From assembly GCA_920105625.2 (NCBI GenBank), contig OV050030.1, forward strand, positions 85,645,570-85,709,569: a stretch of DNA of 64,000 bases, written 5' to 3'. This DNA comes from Clusia tigrina. Taxonomy: Eukaryota > Arthropoda > Insecta > Diptera > Clusiidae. The notes under the pieces were generated by a model. It saw only the letters and a program-made list of their open reading frames with translations. It did no database searches and had not been told where the DNA came from. The translations under genes were made by a program, and so were the position numbers. Below are positions 53,046-63,973 of the stretch, one piece after another. How positions within the stretch are numbered: position 1 is the first letter of the stretch; each line of letters starts with the position of its first letter.

Positions 53046-53971
53046 AGGGTGTTTTTTTAGACGAGTGGTTTTCAATCTGGCAATACTTTTTTCGGAGTTG
53101 GCCTTTTTGACAGCTATCACTTGGTTTATGCTCAGTTTCCTTTACCATTTCACAGCACTGAAGCCGATCGACTATCAACTGCGTCGCAGGTTGGGTGAAT
53201 GGGCCCAAAACGAGATGGCCACCGATCCTGATTTTCACAAGAAAATTTTGTTAAGCGATGAAGCTCACTTTTGGTGGAATGGGTACATTAATATGCAAAA
53301 TTGTCGCATTTGGAGTGACGAAAATCCACAAGCCATTGTTGAGACGCCGTTACATCCTCAAAAAGTCTCTGTTTGGTGTGTTCTATGAGCAGAGGAAATC
53401 ATTGGTCATTATTTTTTCAAAAATGAAGTCGGCCATACTGTTACAGTCAATAGGAAATGCTATAGAGCCATGATTAATGACTTTTTCGTGCCTGAATTGG
53501 AGGATGTTGATTTGGACCACCTTTGGTTCCAACAAGACGGCGCTACATGCCATACAGCAAACGAAACAATCAATTTATTGAAGGAAACTTTTGGTGAGCT
53601 CATTATCTCGCGTCGTGGGCCGGTGGCGTGGCCTCCAAGATCGTGCGATTTAACACCGCTGGAATATTTTTTGTGGGGTTATGTGAAGTCGCTTGTCTAC
53701 GCAGATAAGCCCGAGATGATTGACGCCTTGGAAGAGAATATTCGGGGCGTTATTGCTGACATACGGCCCCAATTGCTGCAAAAAGTGGTCGAAAATTGGG
53801 CCTCTCGGCTGGAATTTATTCGAGGCAGCCGCGGCGGCCACTTGCCCGAAATCATTTTTAAAACATAATGGCAAACCCTTATCTTTATAATAAAGCTAAA
53901 TTCTTAGCCATAACATAAAATTATATGCATTTTATTTCTGCTTGAAAACTACATGTCTAAAAAAACACCCT
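53046..53971 (+). mobile_element. Tc1/mariner-superfamily element, copy IIIb
   Basis: 926 bp between inverted AGGGTGTTTTTTTAGAC-type ends; the two ends differ little. It is followed by the same flank as copy I (the block to the SINE), so copies I and IIIb are the closest pair. Confidence 0.85.
53191..53868 (+). pseudogene. Transposase catalytic domain (DDD type), copy IIIb
   Basis: Best preserved of the three. Landmarks ILLSDEAHFWW, FQQDGATCHTA, RSCDLTPLEYFLW, then QLLQKVVENWASRLEFI and a CDS end at HLPEIIFKT. It is broken only by TGA at 53386-53388. The DNA-binding N-terminus is missing as in the other copies, so suppression of the stop would still not give a complete protein. Confidence 0.85.
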
Positions 53972-54267
53972 TTATAATTATTTGTTTTTTTTATTTTCTA
54001 CAGAATTTTGAAAATGTTATTATGTCGATGGCATTGTTAAACATAATAAAAACTTGTTCTTATCAATGTATGTAAATTAGATAACAATATTTAAAATTAA
54101 CCTAATCACAATGCATATTAACATAATCATTTAATTTCAAGTTTCATAAATTTTGTATTTTTAAATATTAACAAATAAATAAATATGAAAAAAAATGTTT
54201 CCTATCATACCAGTCTCACAGTCATGACCTAATGTGAAATGCTTTCTTTGTAAATCTTCTCTTTGAG

Positions 54268-54410
54268 CCGAGCCGCCCTATGTGGTCTAGTGGTAAGCAT
54301 GCTAGATTCACACCTCGAGGGCCGTAGGTTCCAATCCTGCACCGAACGCCTGAACGCCTCTGTAGCTAGTACTCATTCCACCAAAACCATGCAGTCATAA
54401 TTGATTTTGG

Positions 54411-54483
<73 letters not shown>
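54268..54483 (+). mobile_element. tRNA-derived SINE, copy IIIb
   Basis: A box 54283-54293, B box 54327-54337, and the same flanking tctctttgag duplications (54258-54267, 54484-54493) as copy I. The two are therefore one insertion that was later duplicated. The (AAT)n tail is longer here (about 24 units against about 10), so the tail expanded or shrank afterwards. Confidence 0.85.
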
Positions 54484-54484
<1 letters not shown>

Positions 54485-54493
54485 CTCTTTGAG

Positions 54494-55317
54494 TCGAAGG
54501 ATATCTGAAGCATTGTTTTTCATTTTTGTCTTCTTGTAAATATAAATAGCACTATTTCATTAATAAATTTTATTTTTGTTATATTTTATTTCATTCGAAA
54601 TATAAATTCGCTAATAAAATTTATTAAAGTTTTATTACTTTTTTTTTACCCACAGTTTCTTAGTTATAAAATTTAATTTATCCCTTTTGATTGAATTGTC
54701 AAACATAAGCAATGTGCGATCAAAACAAACGAAATTGAGAGGAATGGTAGAATACAGAAGACCTGCATAATGTAGTACACAATTTATATAAAATATATTT
54801 AATAGTTACATAGACTCATAATTTCTTCTGAAAGTTCAAACTACACAAAAATAACTCTTCTTCAAATCAAAATCTTATTTCCAATTGTTTGCATAGTTGT
54901 TTTGATTGCATTGTTCCAAAAATTCAATTTTGACAGCTATGGTTTAAAAAATTCGTTCTGCAGTCACCATGTTAAGCGGCCCCGACACGTTATTGCAATA
55001 CCCACATCATTCTCATGTGTGTGTGTGCAGTATCTCTGCACCGAGACGCTACTGCATACTCTTCAATCATTCATTTTCGTTTACTCCTTCGGCGTGGAGA
55101 CAACAATGTCAGACGCAGATAAAAGTAATTTTGGCTACGGTTGCAGTGTGATTGAAAAAGAAACAAATGAATGAAACACAACAAAAAGCAATGAAAAAAA
55201 AATCTGGATGAAAAATTGCTATCGAAAAAGGAATGAGATTTCTCATCAAAATATTGCGGTAAAATTCAATGAATTCGATGACAAATGTTTTTCTTTGTTT
55301 TCCGCCATGACGTCCGA
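54494..55317. repeat. End of unit 3 and R0 of unit 4
   Basis: Noncoding; matches 14808-15202 (with one deletion) and then 1-560. The TIR-A left arm is at 54973-54992. It ends at cgtccgagcg, where errantivirus LTR sequence begins. Confidence 0.82.
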
Positions 55318-55414
55318 GCGAGTTATATGTATAGTGAGTAAATAGTTAATATTTAGTCTTAATATTTACGTTTCTTCCGCTGGTTAGTTGATTGGTGGGA
55401 TATTTCTGAAGTTG
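55318..55414 (-). repeat. Errantivirus LTR fragment, second locus
   Basis: Starts AGTTATATG, the undamaged form of the terminus altered at 21797. It sits at the same R0 position as the unit-3 errantivirus. After gaagttg it is interrupted by the long-LTR element; the remainder of the LTR resumes at 57961 with about 220 bp missing. Confidence 0.85.
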
Positions 55415-57070
55415 TGTTACCGCACCACTAGAATGATGCAATGTGGTGGCCACGGCTAGCTCACAGCAATGGTCGTGGTCCTTAACCCGCCACACTGCAT
55501 CGGGTGGGACAACACTACAAAGAAAAACTCCAACTCACCATTTCTGCCGGTTCTCAGCCGGGCATCCTCCGCCTTAGCCTAACATTTTCTACATAAACTT
55601 AAACATAACTAAACATTCTACTTGCACTTAAATAAATAGCATACATATACGCGTATACTGAATAACTTAAATAAATATATACTTATCTCTAGGGGACGGG
55701 CGGCAGCCTCCTTTTTCCTCCGATTCTCGAATGGGATGGGCCGAAAAAACAATCAGTTATCCCTCTTATGGGATGGGCCGGAAACAAGCGGTTATGGATC
55801 TATTCAGCACACTCAATAATCAAGGTAAACTTCCTAACGTCAACTCTTTAAACTAAACTAACACTTTAAATTGATTCAAAATTTTAACGTTTATTTTCTA
55901 GACATGTACATTGTAATTGAATTCAAAAATTTTTTGGAATCTTTCACACTTTAAATATATTCGAATAAATAACAGGACCACGGACGAGACGAGAAACTAT
56001 CCACACAAAATCCGACACGAATGCAAATAAAAAATCTTAATTTTCTCTCTCAAAAATCCTCCACAGTAAAACACAAAATTTAAACGCGCGCGGCAACCAA
56101 AAATTTGTTCGACACAACTTTCTTCCTAAACACTTAACACTCTATAGAGACCGTTTTTTCTCTACCACTGCCTTAAATGATTTTTTTTTCTTCTCTCCTG
56201 AAACCGTATCTTTTCCATTTCCTCGGCCTCTTCCGCTATTCCATCATTGTGCGCTCCAGCGGTCGAGCCGGTCTGTTACCTCTCTTTGGAATTTCTACTA
56301 TTCTGAGGCAGCGCCATCTGTACCTCAGAATCGTCTGGTAGGTTTTAGCCTGGCCGCATTCACTAGTAAAGCGGACAAGTGGAAGGAACAAAAGAAGGAG
56401 AGAAGCAAAACAAACATATAGACGGTAGACGCCAAAAACAACGATCGCAACAAAACACACGGGTTGCCAGGAGCACAATAAACTCCGCCGGAACACGGAT
56501 GGAAGCGTCGATAAGCACTTAATGCTCTACCCTGAGCTAGCCGGGCAACTATACCTACATATACCTAAACATAAAAACTAACAATACTTCCTTTTCAGAA
56601 CCACCACACTGATGATGATTACGGATCCCAACACCTAATTGCACGGTAATTATTCACAAAACAAAATTTCCTAATTTAACCCTATATTTATCTTGTCTTC
56701 CCAGCCATTCGACTCGAAGAATTACCTTCACCACTCTACTCAACTAATAAACGCTAACCTACACACCTATACTGTTTTCGTATAAACAGGAACATTTTTA
56801 TTTATTTTACCTTAAAAATACACATAGTAATCAATTCTAATTTCAGATTTTTAACTCACATTACCTCTAGACCAACGAAGCTGATTTTGGGAGTTCTTTT
56901 CTATGTATTATATAATCCATAATTCCCTATGATTAACTTTCCTCCATCTCCTTACTAACTATTGCTACTTCACGTACTACAGCCGCCAACGTGAGCTACG
57001 CCCACAACCCCGAGATTAAGAGTCGCGTGCTCTTACCGGTTTGGATTCTTAGCGTGGAATAATCCCAACA
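55415..57070 (-). repeat. 3' LTR of a long-LTR Ty3/Gypsy-like element
   Basis: On the minus strand it runs TGTTGGGATTATTCC...GGTAACA, 1656 bp, directly after a GTGGGGAGA polypurine tract. The first 1038 bp on the plus strand correspond to the solo LTR at 15257-16202. LTR length brings Ulysses/Osvaldo-like elements to mind, which is only a suggestion. No internal coding frame is convincing. Confidence 0.68.
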
Positions 57071-57081
57071 TCTCCCCACGC
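57071..57081 (-). other. Polypurine tract of the long-LTR element
   Basis: Minus strand GCGTGGGGAGA, directly before the TGTTGGGATT start of the LTR. Confidence 0.7.
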
Positions 57082-57126
57082 AAATCTTCCAGTAGGTACT
57101 AGAAGTGCCACAAGGGCTTCACCAAT

Positions 57127-57960
57127 TTAACCTAAGGTTTTAACCCTTTCTAACCACTTCCCCCTATCGAATACAAGATTCTGCAACCCAAAAACGCGAT
57201 CTACTGCTCCTCGCAATTTCTTAATAATTCGAATATAATTTAACTTTTTGCCAGTACAATTGCTTCTGTCGAAGTATGTCGGCTGATCTGTAAGTAGTAC
57301 AGTTGGACAAACAGTTGCAATCAATTTAGGTTCATTCACTATAGTCACATCATTTCTATATGATGCCCCTTCGGAATATTTTGTCCTTGATCCATTCGAT
57401 GGTATACTGCTTTTATCTGCTGCCACAGCACCATTACTGTCTGAAACTAAAGATAAAGATTTACCAGCAGATTTTATGGAGTCACTTTGACTAGTGGTTT
57501 CACTATGGTCATTAAGGCTCATATTTTGTGAGAGGGAAGCTCCTACTAAATCGGTAACAAACATATCTATTGAGTCCACAGAAGATAAATTTTCGCAACA
57601 ATGACTTAATTTTGCGTTACACGCTTCAGACATAATACTACCATCAACAGAATCATCGTCTAACAATATCTCAAAAATATCTTGATCTATTGAGGCCAAG
57701 GCCTCATCGTCCTGACTTGTTGGCATATTGTCAAAAACTTCCTCTTCACAACTTAAATTATAATTGATTGTACTCTCCTCTTCAACACTGAGCTGTAAGT
57801 TGCCACTTCCCCTAACCTAATTTTGGGGCTCCTTCTCCAACTCTACAACTGCTAGGCTACTTTCCTGCGCCGGTGATTGCTGCATGGGTCTCACTGCATC
57901 ACTAATGAGCTTCATCAGCTCTAAATGGTTCGCCCGGACCGTTTCCTTTATCTTTCCAAA
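57127..57960 (-). pseudogene. C-terminal ORF of the long-LTR element, 5' part missing
   Basis: The 199-codon frame (57127-57726) is acidic and Ser-rich (QDIFEILLDDDSVDG) with a basic end (IIKKLRGAVDRVFG then WLERVKTLG). In phase upstream lies VRANHLELMKLISDAV and a TAG near 57818-57820. It ends 46 bp before the polypurine tract, so it is the 3' end of the last gene, probably the Pol tail, but no catalytic domain is in sight and I do not recognise it. The element is cut off at 57960, where it joins errantivirus LTR sequence (ttttttcgttgatatatgg). Confidence 0.5.
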
Positions 57961-58315
57961 TTACACCTTTTTTCGTTGATATATGGTATTATTATAATTT
58001 TTATTAATTTTTAACTGTAAGTACATTTGCACTCCACTGGTGTATGTAGCCTTCGGTAAGCGTTGAAATTTTTGTTGGATTGCGGTAGGTTTGTTTCGCG
58101 ACTGCGCCAGTTATATGTATACTGAGTGTTATAATTATAGCGAGTGGTCCGGCACCTTATTCCTCTGGTTACTCCTTAAATCGAGGAGTAACTACTGGGT
58201 ATCGGTATTAATAAAGAAACAATATGTTTTTAAAAAAATACAAACGTCTTTATTTTTCTACTGCTCAGTTACCACTGGCTCTTCCAAATATCTTATGCTA
58301 TATTTCTTCTGTTGA
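57961..58315 (-). repeat. Errantivirus LTR, rest, second locus
   Basis: Matches 22110-22450. It runs straight into integrase sequence at about 58305, so the end of pol, env and the inner LTR are deleted. Confidence 0.82.
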
Positions 58316-58834
58316 TCTCTGTTCTTCATAGTCTTCTCTGTTTCTATTTCTTTCAGTTATTATATGTTGTTTGGTCTGGTCTATTCTTTCTTTTAAAATT
58401 GTTGGATCGATACTGTTCTTTGCTATTGTCGGTGAACATTTTATTGTTGAGTGATAACGATCATTATAGTTGCCTATAACGACCTGTATCCTCATCTCTG
58501 TTGAGAGACTTGGGTCTTCAATTCCTGTTAGTTTTTCTAACAGGGTTGAGTGCAGCCTCTCAATGTCTGCATTACCTGTATGGCTATTTGGTTTTGTTAG
58601 GTGTACTACTACTACTTCTGTATTTAAAAACTGTATCAACTGTTCGGCCCTGAATTCGTTGTCCATGACTATTTTTTTTGGTTTCCCAAATTTTGTGAAC
58701 TGCTATATTATTATAGATTTCTTTGATTTCCAGTTTCTGTCGGTTATATTGTAAGCAGCTGCAAATTTTGTTAATTTGTCCATGACTGTTACAAAGGATA
58801 ATTTTTTAAAATGAAAAATATCAACATGAATAAT
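58298..58834 (-). pseudogene. Errantivirus integrase core, second locus
   Basis: The same core as at 27281-27728, with DNEFRAEQL and ADIERLHSTLLEKL, frame-identical over about 90 residues. After TILKE it goes on into the integrase C-terminal region (ERIDQTKQHIITERNRNRE), so it lacks the Env fusion, and then ends in LTR sequence. Confidence 0.83.
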
Positions 58835-59596
58835 TTAATTTTTTTCGGTCGGCGTTTCTGTTAGTTGATATTTGGGTTTAATAGGTTTTTGATCATATTT
58901 AATCTGTTGGCACTTTTGGCAATTATTTATTATTAGTTGTATATGTTCCCTAAATTTTGGGTAAAATATTTTGTCTTTAAGTGTATTATATGTCTCTGCT
59001 ATTCCGCTATGCATGGATTCGTTATTATGATAGAGTGAGATTTGTTTATGTAGCTCTTCTTCTTGTAGTATCTCTGATGCTCTCTTTGTGCACTTTACAA
59101 ATTGTAATTTGCTATTGCAAGAAAACAAAATAAAAGTTGAATTTTGTGATAGTCGGCTTCCTCGGTTTCTGAGAAAATTCCAATTTTGCCTCCTTTAATG
59201 TGCGTTTGTAAAATAACTTTAAGTGTATTTACATTTTCCGTCGGATTTATTTGTATTATTTTTCTGTTATGTATAGTTTTATATTTATTTACGATTTCTT
59301 CCTTTATAACAAAGTGTTCTAGCAATTCTTCTTCTGCTGAATGAATTGTTTCGGATATGTTCAAATTGGATTCTTTATCATTATATTCGTTTATTTTTGG
59401 CGCATTCTCAATGCGACTTAAAAAATCTGCTACCACGTTATCTTTTCCACGTAAATATTCAATTTTGTAATTATACTCCTGCAATTTTAATAGCCATCTT
59501 TGATGACGTTGGGAGAATTCCTTTCCCTTGTATTTACTATTTAAGTACATAATCGGGCAATAATCTGTAGCGATTTTAATCTTTTTTCCGTATATA
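58835..59596 (-). pseudogene. Errantivirus RNase H end and integrase zinc domain, second locus
   Basis: Two frames (58835-59128 and 59095-59613) covering the end of RNase H with KIATDYCPIMYLNSK and GKDNVVADFLSR, then the zinc domain SMHSGIAETYNTL...NNCQKC. The shift near 59110 is specific to this copy. At cgtatata it is interrupted by the next element; in the first locus the sequence continues (28490). Confidence 0.85.
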
Positions 59597-59825
59597 TGTA
59601 GGACTCCGAACAAATAAACCCAATTGTTTAATAGTTTAAAGTAATGTTTTATTAAAATTCAATTGTTCTTAAATATTCACACTTATTAAAATATTAGTTT
59701 GTGAAATATATGCTTAATGGCTATTTTACATCTTTTACTTTCGAGCGACGCACGACGACTCTTTTTCTGCTCTTTTTCGTTAAGTGTCCACGTCCGGTCT
59801 CTGTCATACCAAAACAGTGTTGTCA
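59597..59825 (-). repeat. Gypsy-4 3' LTR
   Basis: Minus strand TGACAACACTG...GAGTCCTACA; it contains AATAAAACATT, a likely poly(A) signal. It begins two bases after the stop codon of the polyprotein, so the polypurine tract, if any, overlaps the end of the coding region. Confidence 0.85.
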
Positions 59826-59827
59826 CT

Positions 59828-62800
59828 TTAGTAATTTAGTCCACTTCTTGTCAAACGTTCTGTAGTTGCCACCTGTTTGTCCGTCATTCCGTCAGGTTGC
59901 TTTCCCACATTCGGCCATCCTGTATTCTCATTCGGCTCGAATGAAAGTTCCCATTTTTTCATAAATTCGGCGACCGTTGTGGTTCGGCCTGGGCCTTCGT
60001 GATCACCAATCTTAACAACTTCGTATCTTCCGTGTGCCATCTTTTTTGCTACCCGGTAGGGTCCGAAGAATTTAGGCTTTAACTTCAGCCCTGAACCGAA
60101 CTGTGTTCGCTTGATGGCAACGAGCTCGTCCACATTGTAAATCTTCTCCTTTTTACGATTTGCGTTGTAAGTCCTGCGATTCTCCTGTTGAATTCTAGAG
60201 ATGTTTTCTTGGGCCTCTTCTCTGACCTTTTCACGTTCTCCGTCAAGTTCGTCAATCGCAACATCATTCAAAAGCTCTTGAAAATCTGGTATCCCTGGTA
60301 TTCGCATATCTAAGCCTGTCATTATCCTGAAGGGTGACACTTTAGTACTGCGAGGTGGAGTGCTGTTGATGTACTGCTGTACCTTTTCAATGTGTTTATA
60401 CCATTTATCGGGACTCTCACTGCAATGCTTCGATATCATGGGTACAACAATCTTGTGAATACGCTCCACTTGTCCGTTCCCGCGTGGAACCCCGGTAGCT
60501 ATGAGTAGATGTTGAATACCTTCACTTTCACAATAATCTTTAAATAGATTGGAAGTAAACGCTGCACCCCTGTCCGATATTATCCGTTTCGGGTTGCCGA
60601 ATATCGCTGCCTGCTTCCTCAGTTTTTCAACAACAGCTTCGACGCCAGTATTCTTAGTTGGGTACAACCATACAAGCTTTGAAAATGCGTCAACGACCAC
60701 CAAAATGTAGTTATACGACTTGTTAGTTGTTTCCATCGGTCCCACATGATCGACATGGAATGTTCCCAGCGGCTGATCCTCTTTGTTTATGGGATTTAAG
60801 AAACCTTCCCTTTTCCCAGACTTACTATCGACCACAATGCATTGTACGCAGCTCTTGACAATTTTAGCAACCTTTAGACTCAACTGCGGAATATAAAATG
60901 ATTTTTCTACGACATCTTGGGTTTTCTTGGTGGAAAAATGTCCTTGCTGATGTGCCATTTTAATAATCTCTTCCTCCATGAGCGATGGGACAACAATAAG
61001 TTCCTTGTCGGGATTCTTATGAAGTACATCATGTTTCATGTAAAAATCGTCGTATTCATCTCGTTCCAAGACTTTGCGAACTGCTCGAATCCAGTCGTCG
61101 GATAGCTGCGCCTGTTTCAAGCGATGACTAAGGGAATCTTCCAACATGAGACATGCAACCCTGCTCAAGGCATCAACATGCTTCATCTTCGTACCGCTCC
61201 GGTGCTCGATCTCATAATTGAAGTCCTGCAGAAACATTGCCCAGCGAGATACTCTTAGTGGAACATCTCGTTTATTCATCGTCATGGTGAACGCATTACA
61301 ATCCGTCACGATCTTGAATTTAATGCCCATCAAGTACACTCGCCATTTCTTTAATGCCTTTATTATTGCTAGAACCTCTAGCTCGTAGGAGTGGTACTTT
61401 TCCTCTTCGGGTCTGGTTTTGCGGCTCATGAACTGGATTGGATGGAACTGTTGATCATCGACATCCTTTTGTAACAAAACTGCCCCATATCCAAGCATAC
61501 AAGCATCTGTATGCACTTCTGTAACCGCTTTGGGATCATAGAGCCTTAATACCGGTGCATTCATAAGCGCTGTTTTTAACTGCTTAAATGCCACTAGCTG
61601 CTCGTCTTTTAACAAAAAGTCAACATTCTTCCTCAGCAAATCGGATAATGGTTTCGCCATGACTGCATAACCTTCGACGAATCTACGGAAGTAGGACGTC
61701 AACCCGAGGAAACGCTGCATCGATTTCCGATCGTGCGGCAATGGAAAGTTCTTTATCGCCTTCGTTTTTTCGTCCGATGGTTTAATTGATCCGTGCTCTA
61801 TAACATATCCCAAGAATTCAACTTTTGTCATTAGGAATTGACACTTTCGCCACTTTATTCGCAAACCGTTAGCAGCTGCCGCCTTAAATACCGTCTTTAA
61901 CTTCTGAACGCCTTCGACTTCATCCTTTGAGGGAATTATCAAGTCGTCCATGTAGACTACGACTGTTCCATTTTGTATTAAATCTCTCAGGGCAGCGACA
62001 ATGAACCTTGAGAAAACTGCTGGCGAATTTGAAATTCCGAATGGCACATATTGAAACTCATACTGGCCATTATAAGTTACAAAGGAGGTAAACTTTCTTG
62101 AGTTGGCCTCGACGGGAACATGAAAGAAACCGTTTTCCAGGTCCAGTGTTGAAAACATATTCGCTCCTTGCAACCGCTCGATAACATCGTCTATCAATGG
62201 CATAGGGAAATTGTCCCTGACGATCTTCTGATTAAGACGTCGATAGTCACAGCAAAGCCTTTTCCCTCCATCTTTCTTGGACACCAAAACTATCGGCGAT
62301 GCGTATTCTGAGGTGCTTGGCTTGATAATCCCTTCCTCAAGCCACTGTGCCACCTGCTCGTCAACTGTACACCTGTCAGCGAACGACATTCGTCTTGGCC
62401 TTTCATAAACAGGAATATCGTCTGTTAGAATAATTTTCATTTCAACTGGCGATGAGATATTCTGTGCGGGACAGTATGTTTCAACCATACTTTTTACTTC
62501 GTTAGCGTGCATCTTATCAAGATGGGACAAATCAACATCGTTTTCCTTCAAACCAGCTACAAGGCACAAATCTCGAAACCCTTCTAAAAGTTCAGCAGCT
62601 TGACTCTCACTTTCCCTCGAGTGTTCTTCCCCTGGCTCTCCAACCACGTTCCAGCATGCGCATGCACCACAAGGCTTCCTCGAGTATTCTTCCCCTGACT
62701 CTCCAGTCACTGCCCTGTGCATGTTCGCACCATCACAAGTCTCTTGAGTCTTATCTGCACACACACCTGCGTTTCGCTTTGGCTCTAAAGCCACCACCTT

Positions 62801-63973
62801 CTTGTCCTTTGCAACATTCAACCCCAATTGTCCTTCCATTTTCACCTGCACCGCTTTCTTTTTGAATTCCGCACCGTCTTCTGTCATTATAATATCCACT
62901 TGCTGTAAAACATCGTTTCCAATAACTGCTGCGTAGGATATATCTCGCTCCCTGGTAACATGGAAAGTTGTGTTCACCCACACATCATCAATCTCGATCA
63001 GCATGGTAAAGCTGCCCATTGTTGTAAGCTCACTGTTACCAATGCCTACCAATCGCCGTTTCTCTTCACTCAACTTTACGTCCAGCTCCAATATTATGAG
63101 AGTATCATAGCGCATCAAACACAAATCAGATCCAGTATCTATTAGTGCCAATAGATTAAAGCCATTCAAAACAAGTTTTTTAAAAATTAATCCGCACTTC
63201 TTCTCTGGTTTAACTTCGATGCTTTCGTTATTCATGACGTTAACCTTGCTCTTTTCTGTTTTTATAAATGTTCCAGCTGCTTTGCATTCCGCTGCTCGGT
63301 GTCCTTCTTGACCACATTTGAAACACTTAATCACCTTTCGTGGACAGTTTCTTGCAAAATGCGTTGCATCACCACAAGTGAAACACTTTTTCGTTGCATC
63401 TCTTGAGTTCGGCGAAACCTTGTTTGATGACGGTGGTTGGGCCTGGCTCTCAATACTGTACTGCGGTTTACTTGTCCTTAGTTTTTCATAAACCTTGATT
63501 TGCTCTTTCAAATCTTCGACAGTCTTCGCCTGGTACAAATTACTCTTGTTTGATTTTGCGTCCGGAATACCATCAATGAAGTATTCTATGAGACTTGAAT
63601 CGTCTAAATTTATAGGCTTGCCGATTTCCATCAAGCTATAAAGGTATTCACGAAAGTCTTCTCCTTGGCGCTTTCGACGATTTCGCAACAGACGGTGGAT
63701 TTCGATTGAAGAAAATGTTGTTCTAAACTCTTTGCGTAGGGCTTGCTTCAGCGAGCTCCAGCTGTTAATGCCGCTTTGGCTCCGAACAAATATTTTTGCG
63801 CCACCCTTAAGCAACTGTTTTGCATAAATAAATTTTTGCAGGTTACTCCAGCATACTGCCTCAGCATTTTCTTCAAATATTTCTAGCCATTGTTCCAAAC
63901 TTGGTTGACCGGATCCCGAGAATGAAGTCATGGAATCCTCTATGTCCCGAAGAGTGAACGCCGACCGCTCCAC
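59828..63973 (-). CDS. Gypsy-4 Gag-Pol polyprotein, 1381 aa
   Basis: All domains in one frame. Gag with two zinc knuckles near residues 194-230 (CFTCGDATHFARNC, CFKCGQEGHRAAEC). Protease with ALIDTGSDLCLM near 279. A linker near 410-450 with two similar pieces, GESGEEYSRK and GEPGEEHSRE. Reverse transcriptase with catalytic YMDD near 671. RNase H with HTDACMLGYGAVLL near 820. Integrase with HHCC domain near 1008-1041, and D-D-E at HVDHVGPM (about 1075), ISDRGAAFTS (about 1134) and NGQVERIHK (about 1170). A GPY-type end, FFGPYRVAKKM, is near 1305. The start ATG at 63973 has 27 bases before the window edge; an earlier start outside is possible. Confidence 0.93.
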   Translation of the reverse strand: MERSAFTLRDIEDSMTSFSGSGQPSLEQWLEIFEENAEAVCWSNLQKFIYAKQLLKGGAKIFVRSQSGINSWSSLKQALRKEFRTTFSSIEIHRLLRNRRKRQGEDFREYLYSLMEIGKPINLDDSSLIEYFIDGIPDAKSNKSNLYQAKTVEDLKEQIKVYEKLRTSKPQYSIESQAQPPSSNKVSPNSRDATKKCFTCGDATHFARNCPRKVIKCFKCGQEGHRAAECKAAGTFIKTEKSKVNVMNNESIEVKPEKKCGLIFKKLVLNGFNLLALIDTGSDLCLMRYDTLIILELDVKLSEEKRRLVGIGNSELTTMGSFTMLIEIDDVWVNTTFHVTRERDISYAAVIGNDVLQQVDIIMTEDGAEFKKKAVQVKMEGQLGLNVAKDKKVVALEPKRNAGVCADKTQETCDGANMHRAVTGESGEEYSRKPCGACACWNVVGEPGEEHSRESESQAAELLEGFRDLCLVAGLKENDVDLSHLDKMHANEVKSMVETYCPAQNISSPVEMKIILTDDIPVYERPRRMSFADRCTVDEQVAQWLEEGIIKPSTSEYASPIVLVSKKDGGKRLCCDYRRLNQKIVRDNFPMPLIDDVIERLQGANMFSTLDLENGFFHVPVEANSRKFTSFVTYNGQYEFQYVPFGISNSPAVFSRFIVAALRDLIQNGTVVVYMDDLIIPSKDEVEGVQKLKTVFKAAAANGLRIKWRKCQFLMTKVEFLGYVIEHGSIKPSDEKTKAIKNFPLPHDRKSMQRFLGLTSYFRRFVEGYAVMAKPLSDLLRKNVDFLLKDEQLVAFKQLKTALMNAPVLRLYDPKAVTEVHTDACMLGYGAVLLQKDVDDQQFHPIQFMSRKTRPEEEKYHSYELEVLAIIKALKKWRVYLMGIKFKIVTDCNAFTMTMNKRDVPLRVSRWAMFLQDFNYEIEHRSGTKMKHVDALSRVACLMLEDSLSHRLKQAQLSDDWIRAVRKVLERDEYDDFYMKHDVLHKNPDKELIVVPSLMEEEIIKMAHQQGHFSTKKTQDVVEKSFYIPQLSLKVAKIVKSCVQCIVVDSKSGKREGFLNPINKEDQPLGTFHVDHVGPMETTNKSYNYILVVVDAFSKLVWLYPTKNTGVEAVVEKLRKQAAIFGNPKRIISDRGAAFTSNLFKDYCESEGIQHLLIATGVPRGNGQVERIHKIVVPMISKHCSESPDKWYKHIEKVQQYINSTPPRSTKVSPFRIMTGLDMRIPGIPDFQELLNDVAIDELDGEREKVREEAQENISRIQQENRRTYNANRKKEKIYNVDELVAIKRTQFGSGLKLKPKFFGPYRVAKKMAHGRYEVVKIGDHEGPGRTTTVAEFMKKWELSFEPNENTGWPNVGKQPDGMTDKQVATTERLTRSGLNY

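Noticed and set aside
56040..56170. Stretch in the long LTR absent from the solo LTR copy, considered as a separate insertion
   Set aside because: No target duplication or inverted ends visible; a simple indel difference between LTR copies explains it.
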